Numbered from the stretch's first letter, positions 35,715-45,078 are shown. The stretch is DNA of 64,000 nt from Scleromatobacter sp038243995 (GCA_038243995.1 JBBRTV010000002.1:62001-126000), one strand, 5' to 3'. Notes: a model not told the origin generated them from the letters alone. Made by a program: numbers and translations.

Positions 35715-36728
35715 TCACGCGGCGACGGCCTGCACTTGCTTCGAGACCTTGCCGAGCGTGCGCAAGGTCGCCCGCAGCGCTGCATCCAGAGGCGTCGCCC
35801 TGAAACCGGGAACCAGTTCCCGGAACGCCGTGCCGTCGAGCGCGTGCGGTGTCTCCCACAGGTAACGCATCTCCGCGATTTCGCGCCAGATCGGCACCAT
35901 CAGGCTGCCGGCGCGAATGACGCCCCAGGGCATGCCGCCGCGCCGGAACTCACGGCCCTCGGCGAGCCCCGAGGCGCGGGCGGCCTGCTCGACGGCGCCG
36001 AGCAGCGCGTCGCCGGTAAGCGTGGTGCCGGGGAACGGAATGTCGGCGCAGTCGGGCAACGCGGGGTGCTCGCAGAGGGCCACGAGCGCGGCAGCCATGT
36101 CGGGCAGGTAGGCCCAGGCGTGCGCGAGCGTCGGCGTGCCCGGGTAGGCCAGTCGGCCGCGCTCGATCGACTTCAGCATCACGAGGTCGAACCAGTTGCC
36201 GGCGCCCGCGCCGAAGAAGTCTCCGCCGCGCAGCACGAGGCTGCGCAGGCGCGGCGCACGGCGGCGCAGTTCCGCCTCCAGGTCCACGCGCAGGCGGCCT
36301 TTGCGGGTGGTCGGCTGCTGCGGCGTGTCCCGGTCCAACACGGCCGGCATGCCGGCGCCGAAGTTGTAGACGTTGCCGGGCAGGGCGAAGCGCGCCCCGA
36401 GCCGCTCGGCGATGTCCATGCCCCGGCGGGCCATCGGCAGCAGTTCGGTCGCCCAGCGCGTGTAGGCGGGATTGAGCGCATGCACGACGACCTCGGCGCC
36501 CGCCGCCGCGGCGACGATCCCGCCGACATCGTCGACGGGTGTGAAGAGGCAGCGTGCGCCGCCGGGCATGCCGGGCGCGGGGGTACGGCGTACCTGGGCG
36601 AGCACGATCCAGCCCGCGGCGGCGAAGGCTTGCGCGGCGGCGAGGCCGAAGCGACCGTTGGCGCCGAGGATCAGTACCTTGCGGCGGTGCGGTTCACGGT
36701 TGGCGGGAATTGTCTGGTGCGCAGTCAT
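35715..36728 (-). CDS. NAD(P)-dependent epimerase/dehydratase-like protein
   Basis: The 337-residue short-chain-dehydrogenase-fold protein has the dinucleotide loop VLILGANGRFGLAAA, then VVVHALNPAYTRW and LPGNVYNFGAG. LVLRGGDFFG follows in place of the usual sugar-site strand. The canonical YxxxK catalytic pair of extended SDRs is not obvious, so it may be an atypical reductase or NmrA-like sensor. ATG 36728 follows a poor site. It is divergent from a LysR gene 94 bp away and is the likely target of that regulator. Confidence 0.82.
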   Translation of the reverse strand: MTAHQTIPANREPHRRKVLILGANGRFGLAAAQAFAAAGWIVLAQVRRTPAPGMPGGARCLFTPVDDVGGIVAAAAGAEVVVHALNPAYTRWATELLPMARRGMDIAERLGARFALPGNVYNFGAGMPAVLDRDTPQQPTTRKGRLRVDLEAELRRRAPRLRSLVLRGGDFFGAGAGNWFDLVMLKSIERGRLAYPGTPTLAHAWAYLPDMAAALVALCEHPALPDCADIPFPGTTLTGDALLGAVEQAARASGLAEGREFRRGGMPWGVIRAGSLMVPIWREIAEMRYLWETPHALDGTAFRELVPGFRATPLDAALRATLRTLGKVSKQVQAVAA

Positions 36729-36791
36729 CGCAGTCCTTGGCAAGTGGCTATGGAAGGCAGTGTGCGCATCCGGGGCTCATCCGAAAAGTGT

Positions 36792-36808
36792 CTGAAATGC
36801 GATATCAG
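36792..36808. promoter_or_regulatory. Candidate LysR binding site in the divergent promoter
   Basis: CTGAAATGCGATATCAG has CTGA and TCAG arms separated by 9 bases, in the 94-bp space between the epimerase and lysR starts. It lies 14 bases before the lysR ATG. LysR regulators usually bind such interrupted inverted repeats (T-N11-A type) between divergent genes. This is sequence pattern plus position only. Confidence 0.35.
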
Positions 36809-36822
36809 CTATACAGTTCGGT

Positions 36823-37830
36823 ATGGAAAATCCGATTTCCCAGATCCTCGACTGGGCGCTGGTGCGCAGTTTCCTGGCCGTCGTCGACGCCGGCAGCGTC
36901 AGTGCCGCCGCGCGTGCCCAGCGTGCGCACCAGCCGACCTTGTCGCGCCACCTGTCGGAGCTCGAGGCCCAGCTCGGCGTGGCCTTGTTCGAGCGCACCG
37001 GGCGGGGAGTGCTGCCCACCGCGGCGGCGCTGGCGGTGCTGCCCGCGGCGCGCCAGATGCAGGTCGCCGCCGAGTCGCTGGCGCGCGCCGTCGCGCGCGG
37101 GCGCGAGGCGACGCGCGGCACGGTGCGCATCACGACCAGCCAGGTCGCCGCGACGTGGTTGCTGCCCCCGTTGATCGCCGAATTCCAGCGCGCCGAGCCC
37201 GGGATCGCGATCGAACTGGTGGCTTCCAACGACGTCCAGAACCTGGTGCGCCGCGAGGCCGACATCGCGCTGCGGATGCTGCGGCCCGAGCAGGGCTCGC
37301 TGGTGGCCCGCAAGCTGGGCGACGTCGGCATCGGCGCCTATGCCCATGCGGGCTACCTCGCGCGGGCCGGCACGCCGCGTTCGCCCGAGGAATTGCTCGG
37401 CCATCGCCTCGTCGGCTTCGATCGCGACCCGACGATCCTGCGCGGTTTCGCGCGCATGGGGGTCGTGCTCACGCCCCAGCACTTCAGCGCGCGCACCGAC
37501 GACCAGGTCGTCAACGGGCAGCTCGTCGTCGCGGGCGCGGGCATCGGCTTCGCCGCGCACTACTGCGCCGCGCAGTGGCCAGGCGTGCGCCGCGTGCTGC
37601 GCGACCTGCCGGTGCCGTCGATGCCGTGCTGGCTCGCCGTGCACCGCGAGTTGCGCGGCAACGGGCTCGTCCGGCGTGTGTTCGACTTCCTGGCGGAAGC
37701 TGTCCCCGCGCGACTGCGATGCCTGGAGGAGGGCGACGCGTCGCGCTCGCTGCAGGAATCGGATACGCGTGCTAAAAACGCCGCTGGCCGCCGCAGGGCG
37801 TCGCCCCCGACAACAGGAGAATCCGCGTGA
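36823..37830 (+). CDS. LysR-family transcriptional regulator
   Basis: The 335-residue regulator has an N-terminal winged helix-turn-helix (LVRSFLAVVDAGSVSAAARA, then TLSRHLSELEAQLGVALFER) and a LysR substrate-binding domain (GTVRITTSQVAATWLLPPL, ADIALRMLRPEQGSLVARKL). The C-terminus has a 30-residue basic extension. It is divergent from the epimerase gene, and its stop overlaps the start of the quinone oxidoreductase (GTGA), so it is co-transcribed with that enzyme. It probably regulates one or both neighbours. Confidence 0.93.
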   Translation: MENPISQILDWALVRSFLAVVDAGSVSAAARAQRAHQPTLSRHLSELEAQLGVALFERTGRGVLPTAAALAVLPAARQMQVAAESLARAVARGREATRGTVRITTSQVAATWLLPPLIAEFQRAEPGIAIELVASNDVQNLVRREADIALRMLRPEQGSLVARKLGDVGIGAYAHAGYLARAGTPRSPEELLGHRLVGFDRDPTILRGFARMGVVLTPQHFSARTDDQVVNGQLVVAGAGIGFAAHYCAAQWPGVRRVLRDLPVPSMPCWLAVHRELRGNGLVRRVFDFLAEAVPARLRCLEEGDASRSLQESDTRAKNAAGRRRASPPTTGESA

Positions 37831-38810
37831 CCCATGCCATCCAGATCAACCAGTTCGGCGGCCCGGAAGTGCTGCATTACGTGGACGTCGGAGTCGGCGA
37901 TCCAGGGCCCGGCGAGGTGCGTGTCCGTCATCGCGCGTGCGGCGTGAACTTCATCGACATCTACCAGCGCACCGGCCTCTACGCGAACCCGCTGCCGTTC
38001 ATTCCCGGCGGCGAAGGCGCCGGCGTCGTGGAGGCGGTCGGGGCGGGCGTGACGCACCTGGCCGCGGGCGATCGCGTGGCGTATGCGTCTCCCAAGCCGG
38101 GCAGCTATTGCGAGGCGCGCGTGCTGAACGCGATGCACGTCTGCAAGCTCCCCGACGAGATCGATTTCGAGACCGGCGCCGCGATGATGCTCAAGGGCCT
38201 GACGGCGAACTATCTGTTGCGCCGGACGCTGCCCGCCGAGGGACTCGTCGCGGGCGACCAGATCCTGTGGCATGCCGCGGCCGGCGGCGTCGGGCTGATC
38301 GCTTGCCAGTGGGCGAAGGCGCTGGGCCTCGAGCTCATCGGCACCGCCGGCTCCGCCGCGAAGTGCGCCCTCGCCACCGAGTACGGCGCTGCGCACATGA
38401 TCAACTACCGCACCGAGGACTTCGTCGAGCGCGTGAAGGAAATCACCGGTGGCAAGGGGGTGAAGGTGGTCTACGACTCGGTCGGCAAGGACACGTTCGA
38501 TGGCTCGCTGGCATGCCTGCGGCCATTCGGGCTGATGGCCATCTTCGGCAATTCCAGCGGCGCTCCCGCCCCGGTCGCGCCGGGCGTGCTGGCGGCCAAG
38601 GGCTCGCTCTACCTGACCCGGCCGACACTGTTCACGCATCTGTCGACGCGCGAGCGCACCCAGGCGATGGCCGACGAACTCTTCGAGATGGTATGCAGCG
38701 GTGCGATCCGCATCCGCATCGACCAGCGCTACCCGCTCGCCGACGCCGGCCAGGCGCATCGCGACCTGGAAGCCCGCAAGACCACGGGGTGCTCCGTGCT
38801 GATTGTCTGA
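37827..38810 (+). CDS. Zinc-independent quinone oxidoreductase (MDR family)
   Basis: The 327-residue NADPH:quinone reductase-type protein starts at GTG 37827, with AGGAGA six to seven bases upstream. It shows the family pattern IQINQFGGPEVLHYVDV, GVNFIDIYQRTGLY, GGEGAGVVEAVG, the nucleotide loop HAAAGGVGLIACQWAKA and MINYRTEDF. Zinc-binding cysteines of alcohol dehydrogenases are absent. It would reduce quinones or enones with NADPH in the cytoplasm. Start and lysR stop overlap by 4 bp. A strong hairpin follows the stop. Confidence 0.93.
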   Translation: MTHAIQINQFGGPEVLHYVDVGVGDPGPGEVRVRHRACGVNFIDIYQRTGLYANPLPFIPGGEGAGVVEAVGAGVTHLAAGDRVAYASPKPGSYCEARVLNAMHVCKLPDEIDFETGAAMMLKGLTANYLLRRTLPAEGLVAGDQILWHAAAGGVGLIACQWAKALGLELIGTAGSAAKCALATEYGAAHMINYRTEDFVERVKEITGGKGVKVVYDSVGKDTFDGSLACLRPFGLMAIFGNSSGAPAPVAPGVLAAKGSLYLTRPTLFTHLSTRERTQAMADELFEMVCSGAIRIRIDQRYPLADAGQAHRDLEARKTTGCSVLIV

Positions 38811-38812
38811 AA

Positions 38813-38851
38813 CGGCGACGCTCCCGGCTCCGAAATCCGGGAGCGTCGTCG
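38813..38851 (+). terminator. Hairpin terminator after the quinone oxidoreductase
   Basis: A 12-bp perfect stem (CGACGCTCCCGG at 38816-38827 with CCGGGAGCGTCG at 38837-38848) closes a 9-base loop and can extend three pairs outward with one G-T. It begins 5 bases after the stop codon. No T run follows, so it may act with Rho or merely protect the 3' end. Confidence 0.55.
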
Positions 38852-39007
38852 GCCATGACCCGGGCCGCTGGGCGAGCGGATGGTTGCCGCGCATTGCTGC
38901 AACCGGCGCAGGAAGAGGTGTTTTCCCCCCGCGATGGCGCACGGCGCGGCTCGCTGGCGACCGGATAATCGGCGTCACCCCGCACTGACCCGCCCACGCC
39001 CATCGCC

Positions 39008-41164
39008 ATGCCGCCTCCGAACATCTTCCAACGTCCCGCGCCGCGGGTCGCACCCCCGCAGGATCCCCTCGTGATGTTCGAGGTGCGGCGCGCCCTGATG
39101 CTGCATCAGTCGGGCCACGTGCCGGAAGCGGCGGCGATCTACGCGCAGATCCTGCAGACGCATTCGACCCAGTTCGAATGCCTGCACTACCTGGGCGTCG
39201 CGCACCTCCAGGGCGGCCGACCCGCCGACGCGCTGCCGCTGCTCGAGCGCGCGCTGAAGGCGACCACGCAGGATGCGTCGCTGCAAGCCAACCTGGGCCT
39301 CGCGCTGTCTGCGCTCGGGCGCCCGCAGGAGGCGCTGCGCAGCCTCGACAGGGCGCTGTCGCTCAGGCCCGGCATGGCCGAGGCGCTCAACAACAAGGGC
39401 TGGGTCCTGCGCGGCCTGAACCGCCTCGACGAGGCGCTTGCCTGCCTCGACCAGGCGCTGGTCGCCAACGCGGGCCTGGCGGAGGTTCATCACCGGCGTG
39501 CGCTCGTGCTGGGCGCGCTGCAACGCCATGAGGAAGCGCTGGCCGCGTTCGCGCGCACGATCGCGCTGCGGCCCGCCGACCCCGAACCCTGGAGCAACCA
39601 GGGCACGCTGCTGACCCTGATGGGGCGCGCGGCAGACGCGCGTGCTGCGCTGGCGCGCGCGGTGGAGCTGGCGCCGGAGTCCATGACGCACCGCCTCAAG
39701 CACGCGGTGGCGTGGCTGCCGCTCGTGCGCGAGGCGGGCGACGACCTCGCGGCCTGTCGCGCGGCCTTCGAGGTCGAACTGCGCGCGATGCTGGCAGACG
39801 CCACGAAGGCGGTGCCCGATCCGGCCGAAGCCGTCGGGTCGGCGCAGCCGTTCTACATCGCCTACCAGGCATCGAACAATGTCGCGCTGCTGTCGCTGTA
39901 TGGCCAACTCTGCGCGCTCCTGATGGCGCAGTGGCAGGTCGGCGCGGTCGCCCGATCGAGCACCTTGCACGGCGCCGCGCCTGCCGAGGCAACGTCTTCC
40001 GGCGCGTCGGCCGGGTCCGCCGCGAGCGCCGCCGCAGATGCAGCGAACGGCCCGGCGCGCGTGCGTGTCGGTATCGTGTCCTCGCACGTCTTCGCGCACT
40101 CCGTCTGGCTCGCGATCGTGCGCGGCTGGGTCACGGAGCTCGATCGCGAACGCTTCGACGTCACGGTGTTCCATGTCGGCCGCACGCACGACGCCGAGAC
40201 CGCGCTCGCCCAGGCGCATGCCCAGGCCTTCATCTCCGGCGAGCGCAGCCTCGCAGGCTGGGTCGAGACGATCCGCGAGGCGCGGCTCGACGTGCTGCTG
40301 TATCCCGAACTCGGCATGGACGCGCTCGCCCCGAAGCTCGCCGCCCTGCGCCTGGCCCCGGTGCAGGCCGCGAGCTGGGGGCACCCGGAGACCACCGGGT
40401 TGCCGACCATCGATCACTACCTGTCGGCCGAGCTGTTCGAATCCGGCGATTCGGCCGCTCATTATAGCGAGGCCCTGGCGCGCCTGCCCGGGCTGGGTTG
40501 CTGCGTGGCGCCCGCCGCCGTGTTGCCTGCGACGCAGGCCGTCGACCTCGATCTCGCCACCCTCGGCATCGCCGCCGGCGCGACGCTGTTCGTCTGCGGC
40601 GGCACGCCGTTCAAGTACGCGCCAGAACACGACGCGGTGCTGGTGCGCATCGCGCAGCGATTGCCCGCGGCGCAGTTCGTGTTCTTCAGCAACGACCAGG
40701 CGGCAGCGCTGTCGCGCATGCTGATGGCGCGACTGGCCGCGGCCTTCGTCGCGGCCGGGCTCGATCCGCAGGCGCACCTGGTGCTGGCGCCGTGGCTGGA
40801 GCGCGCTCGGTTCTTCAGCGTGCTGAGGCAGGCACAGGTGTTCCTCGACACGATAGGATTTTCAGGCTTCAACACCGTGATGCAGGCCGTCGAGTGCGGC
40901 TTGCCGGTCGTCACGCAGCGGGGCGAGTTCATGCGCGGGCGTCTGGGCAGCGGCATCCTGGAGCGCCTCGGGCTGGGCGACCTCGTCGCGGCGAACGACG
41001 AGGGCTATGTGGCGCTGGCCGTGCGTCTCGGGCGTGACGCGCAGGCGCGGGCCGGCGTCCGCGCGCGCATGGCGCTCACGCGCGAGCGACTGTATGGCGA
41101 CACGGCGCCGATCCGTGCGCTCGAGGAGCAGCTCTGGCGCTGGGCGGGGCGCGCGGCGCGCTGA
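39008..41164 (+). CDS. TPR protein with O-GlcNAc-transferase-like (GT41/SPINDLY) domain
   Basis: The 718-residue protein has about six TPR units (residues 20-220), for example LHYLGVAHLQGGRPADALPL, ANLGLALSALGRPQEALRSL and HHRRALVLGALQRHEEALAAF. A C-terminal glycosyltransferase region (about 350-715) follows: VRVGIVSSHVFAHSVWLAIV, RFDVTVFHVG, VLLYPELGMDALAPKLAALR, QAASWGHPETTGLPTIDHY and DTIGFSGFNTVMQAVECGLP. This is the layout of bacterial OGT/SPINDLY homologues, which add sugars to proteins; targets are often flagellin or adhesins, but none is encoded nearby. The catalytic His of the SSHVFAHSV-type loop is present. It is monocistronic. Confidence 0.88.
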   Translation: MPPPNIFQRPAPRVAPPQDPLVMFEVRRALMLHQSGHVPEAAAIYAQILQTHSTQFECLHYLGVAHLQGGRPADALPLLERALKATTQDASLQANLGLALSALGRPQEALRSLDRALSLRPGMAEALNNKGWVLRGLNRLDEALACLDQALVANAGLAEVHHRRALVLGALQRHEEALAAFARTIALRPADPEPWSNQGTLLTLMGRAADARAALARAVELAPESMTHRLKHAVAWLPLVREAGDDLAACRAAFEVELRAMLADATKAVPDPAEAVGSAQPFYIAYQASNNVALLSLYGQLCALLMAQWQVGAVARSSTLHGAAPAEATSSGASAGSAASAAADAANGPARVRVGIVSSHVFAHSVWLAIVRGWVTELDRERFDVTVFHVGRTHDAETALAQAHAQAFISGERSLAGWVETIREARLDVLLYPELGMDALAPKLAALRLAPVQAASWGHPETTGLPTIDHYLSAELFESGDSAAHYSEALARLPGLGCCVAPAAVLPATQAVDLDLATLGIAAGATLFVCGGTPFKYAPEHDAVLVRIAQRLPAAQFVFFSNDQAAALSRMLMARLAAAFVAAGLDPQAHLVLAPWLERARFFSVLRQAQVFLDTIGFSGFNTVMQAVECGLPVVTQRGEFMRGRLGSGILERLGLGDLVAANDEGYVALAVRLGRDAQARAGVRARMALTRERLYGDTAPIRALEEQLWRWAGRAAR

Positions 41165-41285
41165 CCTGCGGGGCTCGCGCGCCGGTCAGGAATCGCCCGA
41201 GCCCAGGTGATTCGCACAAAATGTCAAAACAGGTGCTTCGCGCGTCCCTATCCTCGGCGTTTTCACGAGATTGGAGAGGCCGACG

Positions 41286-41663
41286 ATGAACGACACCGAC
41301 CTGTACCGACAGACATGGGAAACCTACAGCTCTGCCTGGCGCGAGCCGAGCGCTGAAACCAAGGGGCGCGCTCTCCAGGCGAGCGTCGCCGCCGGCTGCG
41401 TGTACCGCGATCCACTGACGACGGTCGAAGGTCACGCCGCCTTGATCGACTACATGCTCGACCTCCATCAGCAGGTGCCCGGCGGTTTCTTCAAGACCAC
41501 GTCGTTTCGGGCGCACAGCGCGCGCAGCGTCGCCACCTGGCACATGTGCACCGCCGAGGGCGCGGTTGTCGGCGAGGGCATCAGCTACGGAGAATACGGC
41601 GCGGACGGGAAGCTCGTCTCGATGAGCGGGTTCTTCGACGTACCTGCACAATCGGGCCGATGA
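41286..41663 (+). CDS. SnoaL-like/NTF2-fold small protein
   Basis: The 125-residue protein opens MNDTDLYRQTWETYSSAWRE and has VAAGCVYRDPLTTVEGHAAL and SYGEYGADGKLVSMSGFFDV, the alpha plus beta barrel pattern of NTF2-like SnoaL proteins. GGAGAGG upstream of ATG 41286 decides the start. The family includes polyketide cyclases, hydrolases and many ligand-binding proteins; function here is unknown. Its stop overlaps the AraC regulator start (ATGA), so the pair is co-translated. Confidence 0.88.
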   Translation: MNDTDLYRQTWETYSSAWREPSAETKGRALQASVAAGCVYRDPLTTVEGHAALIDYMLDLHQQVPGGFFKTTSFRAHSARSVATWHMCTAEGAVVGEGISYGEYGADGKLVSMSGFFDVPAQSGR

Positions 41664-42532
41664 AGTACTTCGAGCAGGTTCAGCGCGGCATTGATTTCGT
41701 CGAGCGGCAGTTGGCCTCGGAGCTCGAGACGGCCGAGGTCGCGCGCCAGGCGGGCATCAGCCATTGGCATTTCCAGCGCATCTTCAAGGCGCTGACCAAT
41801 GAAACGCTGAAGACCTATATCCGCTCGCGGCGTCTTGCCGTCGCGCTCGAGATGCTGCTGTCGACCGAACAACGCATCATCGAGATCGCGCTGGAGGCCG
41901 GCTTTCAAAGCCAGGAAAGCTTCACCCGCGCGTTCAAGCTTGCCTTTGGCGTCACGCCCGCCGCCTACCGTGCGTGGGGAACGAGCCATCAATTCTTGCG
42001 CAAGCCGAGTTTCAATGCCGAGTACTTGAGACATCTGCAAACGAACGTGTCGCTCGAACCCGAGCTCTACGACCAGGACGAACTCCTGTTGGTCGGCATG
42101 CAGACGCGCTTGTTCGGCATCGAATCGAGCAAGAACAATGTCGCCCGGAAGCTGCCGGCGCTGTGGGCGGCCTTCCTGCCGCGGCTGGACGAGGTGCCGG
42201 AGTCCGTGGCCGGGACTTGCTACGGAATCGTGTGCCCGCGCGATGAAGACTCCGAGGAACTGGTCTACCTCGCGGCCATCGCGGTGCACCGCGAGGTGAC
42301 TGTGCCGGCGGGCATGCTGATGCGGCGACTGCCCGGTGGCCGCTACGCGAAGTTCACTCATCGCGGCAAGGTCGAGCGAGTGGATCAAACCGTCAATTAC
42401 ATCTACGGCAACTGGCTGATGCGCTCGGGACTGCGCCACGGTGAGGCGGCGGACATCGAGTTCTACGGCGCCGACTACCACCCCGGCGCGGAAAGTTCGG
42501 TCATCCGCTACGCGATTCCCGTGACGGGCTGA
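41660..42532 (+). CDS. AraC-family regulator with GyrI-like effector domain
   Basis: The 290-residue protein has the N-terminal AraC double helix-turn-helix (VARQAGISHWHFQRIFKALT, then ALEAGFQSQESFTRAFKLAF and FGVTPAAYR). A C-terminal GyrI-like/SOUL-type small-molecule-binding domain follows (ELLLVGMQTRLFGIESS, YLAAIAVHREVTVPAGM, YAKFTHRGKV). This is the Rob/YdeE-like layout, used to sense drugs or lipophilic compounds. It is coupled to the SnoaL-like gene by a 4-bp overlap and may regulate that operon. Confidence 0.92.
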   Translation: MKYFEQVQRGIDFVERQLASELETAEVARQAGISHWHFQRIFKALTNETLKTYIRSRRLAVALEMLLSTEQRIIEIALEAGFQSQESFTRAFKLAFGVTPAAYRAWGTSHQFLRKPSFNAEYLRHLQTNVSLEPELYDQDELLLVGMQTRLFGIESSKNNVARKLPALWAAFLPRLDEVPESVAGTCYGIVCPRDEDSEELVYLAAIAVHREVTVPAGMLMRRLPGGRYAKFTHRGKVERVDQTVNYIYGNWLMRSGLRHGEAADIEFYGADYHPGAESSVIRYAIPVTG

Positions 42533-42626
42533 TTGGCTCGTGCCGGCGGCCGCAGATGCCTTGTCTTCCGCAACAGGGTGGTGACTTCGCTGTCGACAGC
42601 GCTGATCTCGGCATCAATAGGTCGGC

Positions 42627-43100
42627 TCACGATCCTGTCACTCCCCCGCGCTCGCCCGACTCGTTCTCGACGAACGTCATCTTGAACGAGTTCGCCGATT
42701 CCGCCAGCGTCCGGAAGCCCAGGCGTTCGTAGAGGCGCCGCGCGGGGTTCTCTTTCAGCACGCTCAGGCGCAGCGTGACGCTTGCGGCGCGCGCCTCGGC
42801 GATGACGCGGCGCAGCACCGCAGCACCGAGCCCCAGGCCCTGGCAGGCCGGCGCGACCTGGAACTGCTCCACCGTCCAGACGTCGGATTCCTGCAGCAGC
42901 TTCAGCAAGCCCAGGGCCCGGCCGTCACGCTCGACGATGCGCGCGGCGTCCAGCCTGAACTCGGCGCGCAGCTGGTGATCCTGCGCCGTCAGCACGATGC
43001 CCTGGCGCTCGAACTGCGGCGCCATCGTGGCCACGCGCAAGTCGAGGAGAAACGGCAGGTCGGCCCCTGTGGCCGCTCGCAGCGTGAACGCGGTGCCCAA
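42627..43100 (-). CDS. GNAT-family N-acetyltransferase
   Basis: The 157-residue protein has the GNAT fold: TLRAATGADLPFLLDLR, the acetyl-CoA loop VAPACQGLGLGAAVLRRVI (Q/R-x-x-G-x-G/A) and LSVLKENPARRLYERLGF. It starts at TTG 43100, 6 bp after the propeller stop, with only a weak ribosome site, so translation probably depends on the upstream gene. Substrate unknown. Confidence 0.88.
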   Translation of the reverse strand: MGTAFTLRAATGADLPFLLDLRVATMAPQFERQGIVLTAQDHQLRAEFRLDAARIVERDGRALGLLKLLQESDVWTVEQFQVAPACQGLGLGAAVLRRVIAEARAASVTLRLSVLKENPARRLYERLGFRTLAESANSFKMTFVENESGERGGVTGS

Positions 43101-43106
43101 CGCTGC

Positions 43107-44354
43107 TCAGCGCAGGTTGCCCGTGTGCCCCAGCGAGTAGCGACCCGGCTGCGGCCACACGGTCAGGCCGTGCGGCTCCTGGCCGACGCCGATGGTATGC
43201 ACCTCGCCGGTGGCGGTGTCGAAGCGGTAGACGACGTCGTCGTAGCGGCCGGAGAGCCAGAGGTATTTGCCGTCGGCGGTGACGTTGCCCATGTCGGGGC
43301 TGCCGCCGCCCGGCACCTTCCAGTTGGCGACGACCTTCTCGGTGGCGAAATCGAGCACCGTGACGCTGCCGGGCCCGTTGCGCGGTCCGTGGATGCGGTG
43401 CGAGCCGCGGTTCGCGACGTACAGCAGCTTGCCGTCGCGGCTCGGGTACAGGCCGTGCGCGGCCACACCCGTCACGATGAAGCCGGTCTCGGTGAACGAG
43501 GCCGCGTCGACGACGTGGACGCCGTCGGCCTCCATGTCGGCGACGTAGAGCTTCTTGCCGTCGGGCGAGAATCGGATGTCCTGCGGCATGCCCTTGCGCG
43601 ACGTGCAGATCTCGGTCGTCGGGCCGCCCGCGGGCACCGCGCGATCCTTGAGCCGCGTGGCCGGCATCTTCAGCACCAGGTAGCCGGCGACCTTGCGCTC
43701 GACGAGATCGATCTTCGCGATCGAGCCCTCGAACTCGCAGGTGAAGAATGCGGTGCGGCCGTCGATCGAGAAGTCGGCGTGATTGATGCCGCCGCATTTC
43801 GGCGCGTCGATCTGGTACTGCATCGCGAGCGTCTTCGGGTCGCGGAAGTCGAGCCGGTGGCGCGCTTCGGCGACCACGATGGCCGACTTGCCATCGGGCG
43901 TGTAGTACATGTTGTACGGATCGTCGACCGGGATGGCGGTGCCGGGCTTGCCCGTGCGCGGATCGATCGGCGTCAGGCTGCCGTTGTTGCTGCGCTCGGC
44001 ATTGTTCGCCGCCCACAGCGTGCGCAGGTCGTAGCCGACGACGACGTGCTGCGGGCTGGCCCCGACCTTGAACGTGTCGACGACCTTCATCTTCGCCGGG
44101 TCGATCACGCTCACCGAATTGCCGCGCAGGTTGGGGACGTAGATGCGCACGAGATCGTCGCGCACCGCGGGTGCGATGTGCTCGGGGCCGTTCGTCTCGC
44201 TGTACAGGTTGTGCGGATCGATCACCGGCGGCATGCCGGGGACGGTGTCGATCGCGTGCGCGGCCGCGGACGCGGGCGCCTCGGCCAGGCGTGCGGACTG
44301 GGGCAGGGCGGCGAGCGCGAGCAGCGACAGCGCGCTGCGTAGGAATGAATTCAT
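43107..44354 (-). CDS. YncE-like secreted beta-propeller protein
   Basis: The 415-residue protein has a signal peptide (SALSLLALAALPQSARLA) and a seven-bladed propeller made of YVTN-like repeats. Examples: RIYVPNLRGNSVSVIDPAK, AKIDLVERKVAGYLV, GKKLYVADMEADGVHVVDA, GKLLYVANRGSHR and SVTVLDFATEKVVANWKV. Family proteins are periplasmic or extracellular binding scaffolds; the function is not known. The start ATG 44354 fits the signal peptide though the ribosome site is weak. It is followed by the acetyltransferase gene after 6 bp. Confidence 0.88.
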   Translation of the reverse strand: MNSFLRSALSLLALAALPQSARLAEAPASAAAHAIDTVPGMPPVIDPHNLYSETNGPEHIAPAVRDDLVRIYVPNLRGNSVSVIDPAKMKVVDTFKVGASPQHVVVGYDLRTLWAANNAERSNNGSLTPIDPRTGKPGTAIPVDDPYNMYYTPDGKSAIVVAEARHRLDFRDPKTLAMQYQIDAPKCGGINHADFSIDGRTAFFTCEFEGSIAKIDLVERKVAGYLVLKMPATRLKDRAVPAGGPTTEICTSRKGMPQDIRFSPDGKKLYVADMEADGVHVVDAASFTETGFIVTGVAAHGLYPSRDGKLLYVANRGSHRIHGPRNGPGSVTVLDFATEKVVANWKVPGGGSPDMGNVTADGKYLWLSGRYDDVVYRFDTATGEVHTIGVGQEPHGLTVWPQPGRYSLGHTGNLR

Positions 44355-44622
44355 GTCGGGGACAGTCTGTCGTGACGGAGGAGCGTGCGTTCGGACTCGC
44401 AGCACCGCGAACCGCGGTTCATGCGTGGCCCGGGGCCTGGGCTCGATTGTCGGCGATATATGTGAAAGCAAGCGTTGACCCGTGTCAGTGGTTGCCGTGA
44501 GTTTTCACCGCCGACGTCATTGCGCAGCCGCAGTCCGCGCGCGCGTACGGGCGCCCGTCGCCCTGGCATGCCGACTCGCCGGCAAGACGTTCGCGTGGCC
44601 TGTGCCGCGCCTGCGCCGCCGA

Positions 44623-44950
44623 TCAGGGCGCTGCCTCGCGCAGCTGTCGCAGCGCCGATCCCAGCGAGGGCAGTGCCGGATGGTCACTCTTCAGGTGGCC
44701 GGCGACGGCCGCACCCGTCACCTGTTCGACGAGTTCCTCGAGAGAAGCGTGGCCCAGCCGCCAGGCCTCGAGCTGGCGCTCAGAACGCGGGCATCGCGTT
44801 GTGGAGCCAGTCGGGTTTGTTGCGGGAAAAGAGCATGCGGCGCGGAGATCGTGAGATGGGCAACGCGGCGACGTCGACGAAACGCGGCAGGCCGAGGCTG
44901 GCGGCGCGGCCGGGGAACGGATCGACGATGACCGGAACGGACAGAGCTCG
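44623..44950 (-). pseudogene. Frameshifted remnant of an unrecognised gene
   Basis: Two minus-strand frames join into one protein-like sequence if a single T is removed at 44782. Frame one gives DPFPGRAASLGLPRFVDVAA, RRMLFSRNKPDWLHNAMPAF and then a TGA. Frame two continues ERQLEAWRLGHASLEELVEQ and ends GSALRQLREAAP at 44623. Without the change the first frame stops after PAF. The upstream limit is uncertain and no good start is visible; composition and codon use look coding. Family not recognised. The rest of 44355-45078 (about 270 bp right of the propeller start and 128 bp before the creatininase stop) shows no other gene. Confidence 0.45.
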
Positions 44951-45078
44951 AGCCGGGAGGCTCCATGCCGTGCACCCGGCAAGAGGCGTGCCCCGTCGCA
45001 GCCTCCTGGAGGAGGAGTGCACGCTTGCGCGAGATCGTGTCGAAGTCGCGCGCCGCTGTGGCCGCGTGGTTCGCGGGC

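Noticed and set aside
41546..41659. Possible longer AraC start upstream of 41660
   Set aside because: It runs through the preceding gene and lacks a ribosome site; the ATGA overlap start begins at the conserved domain.
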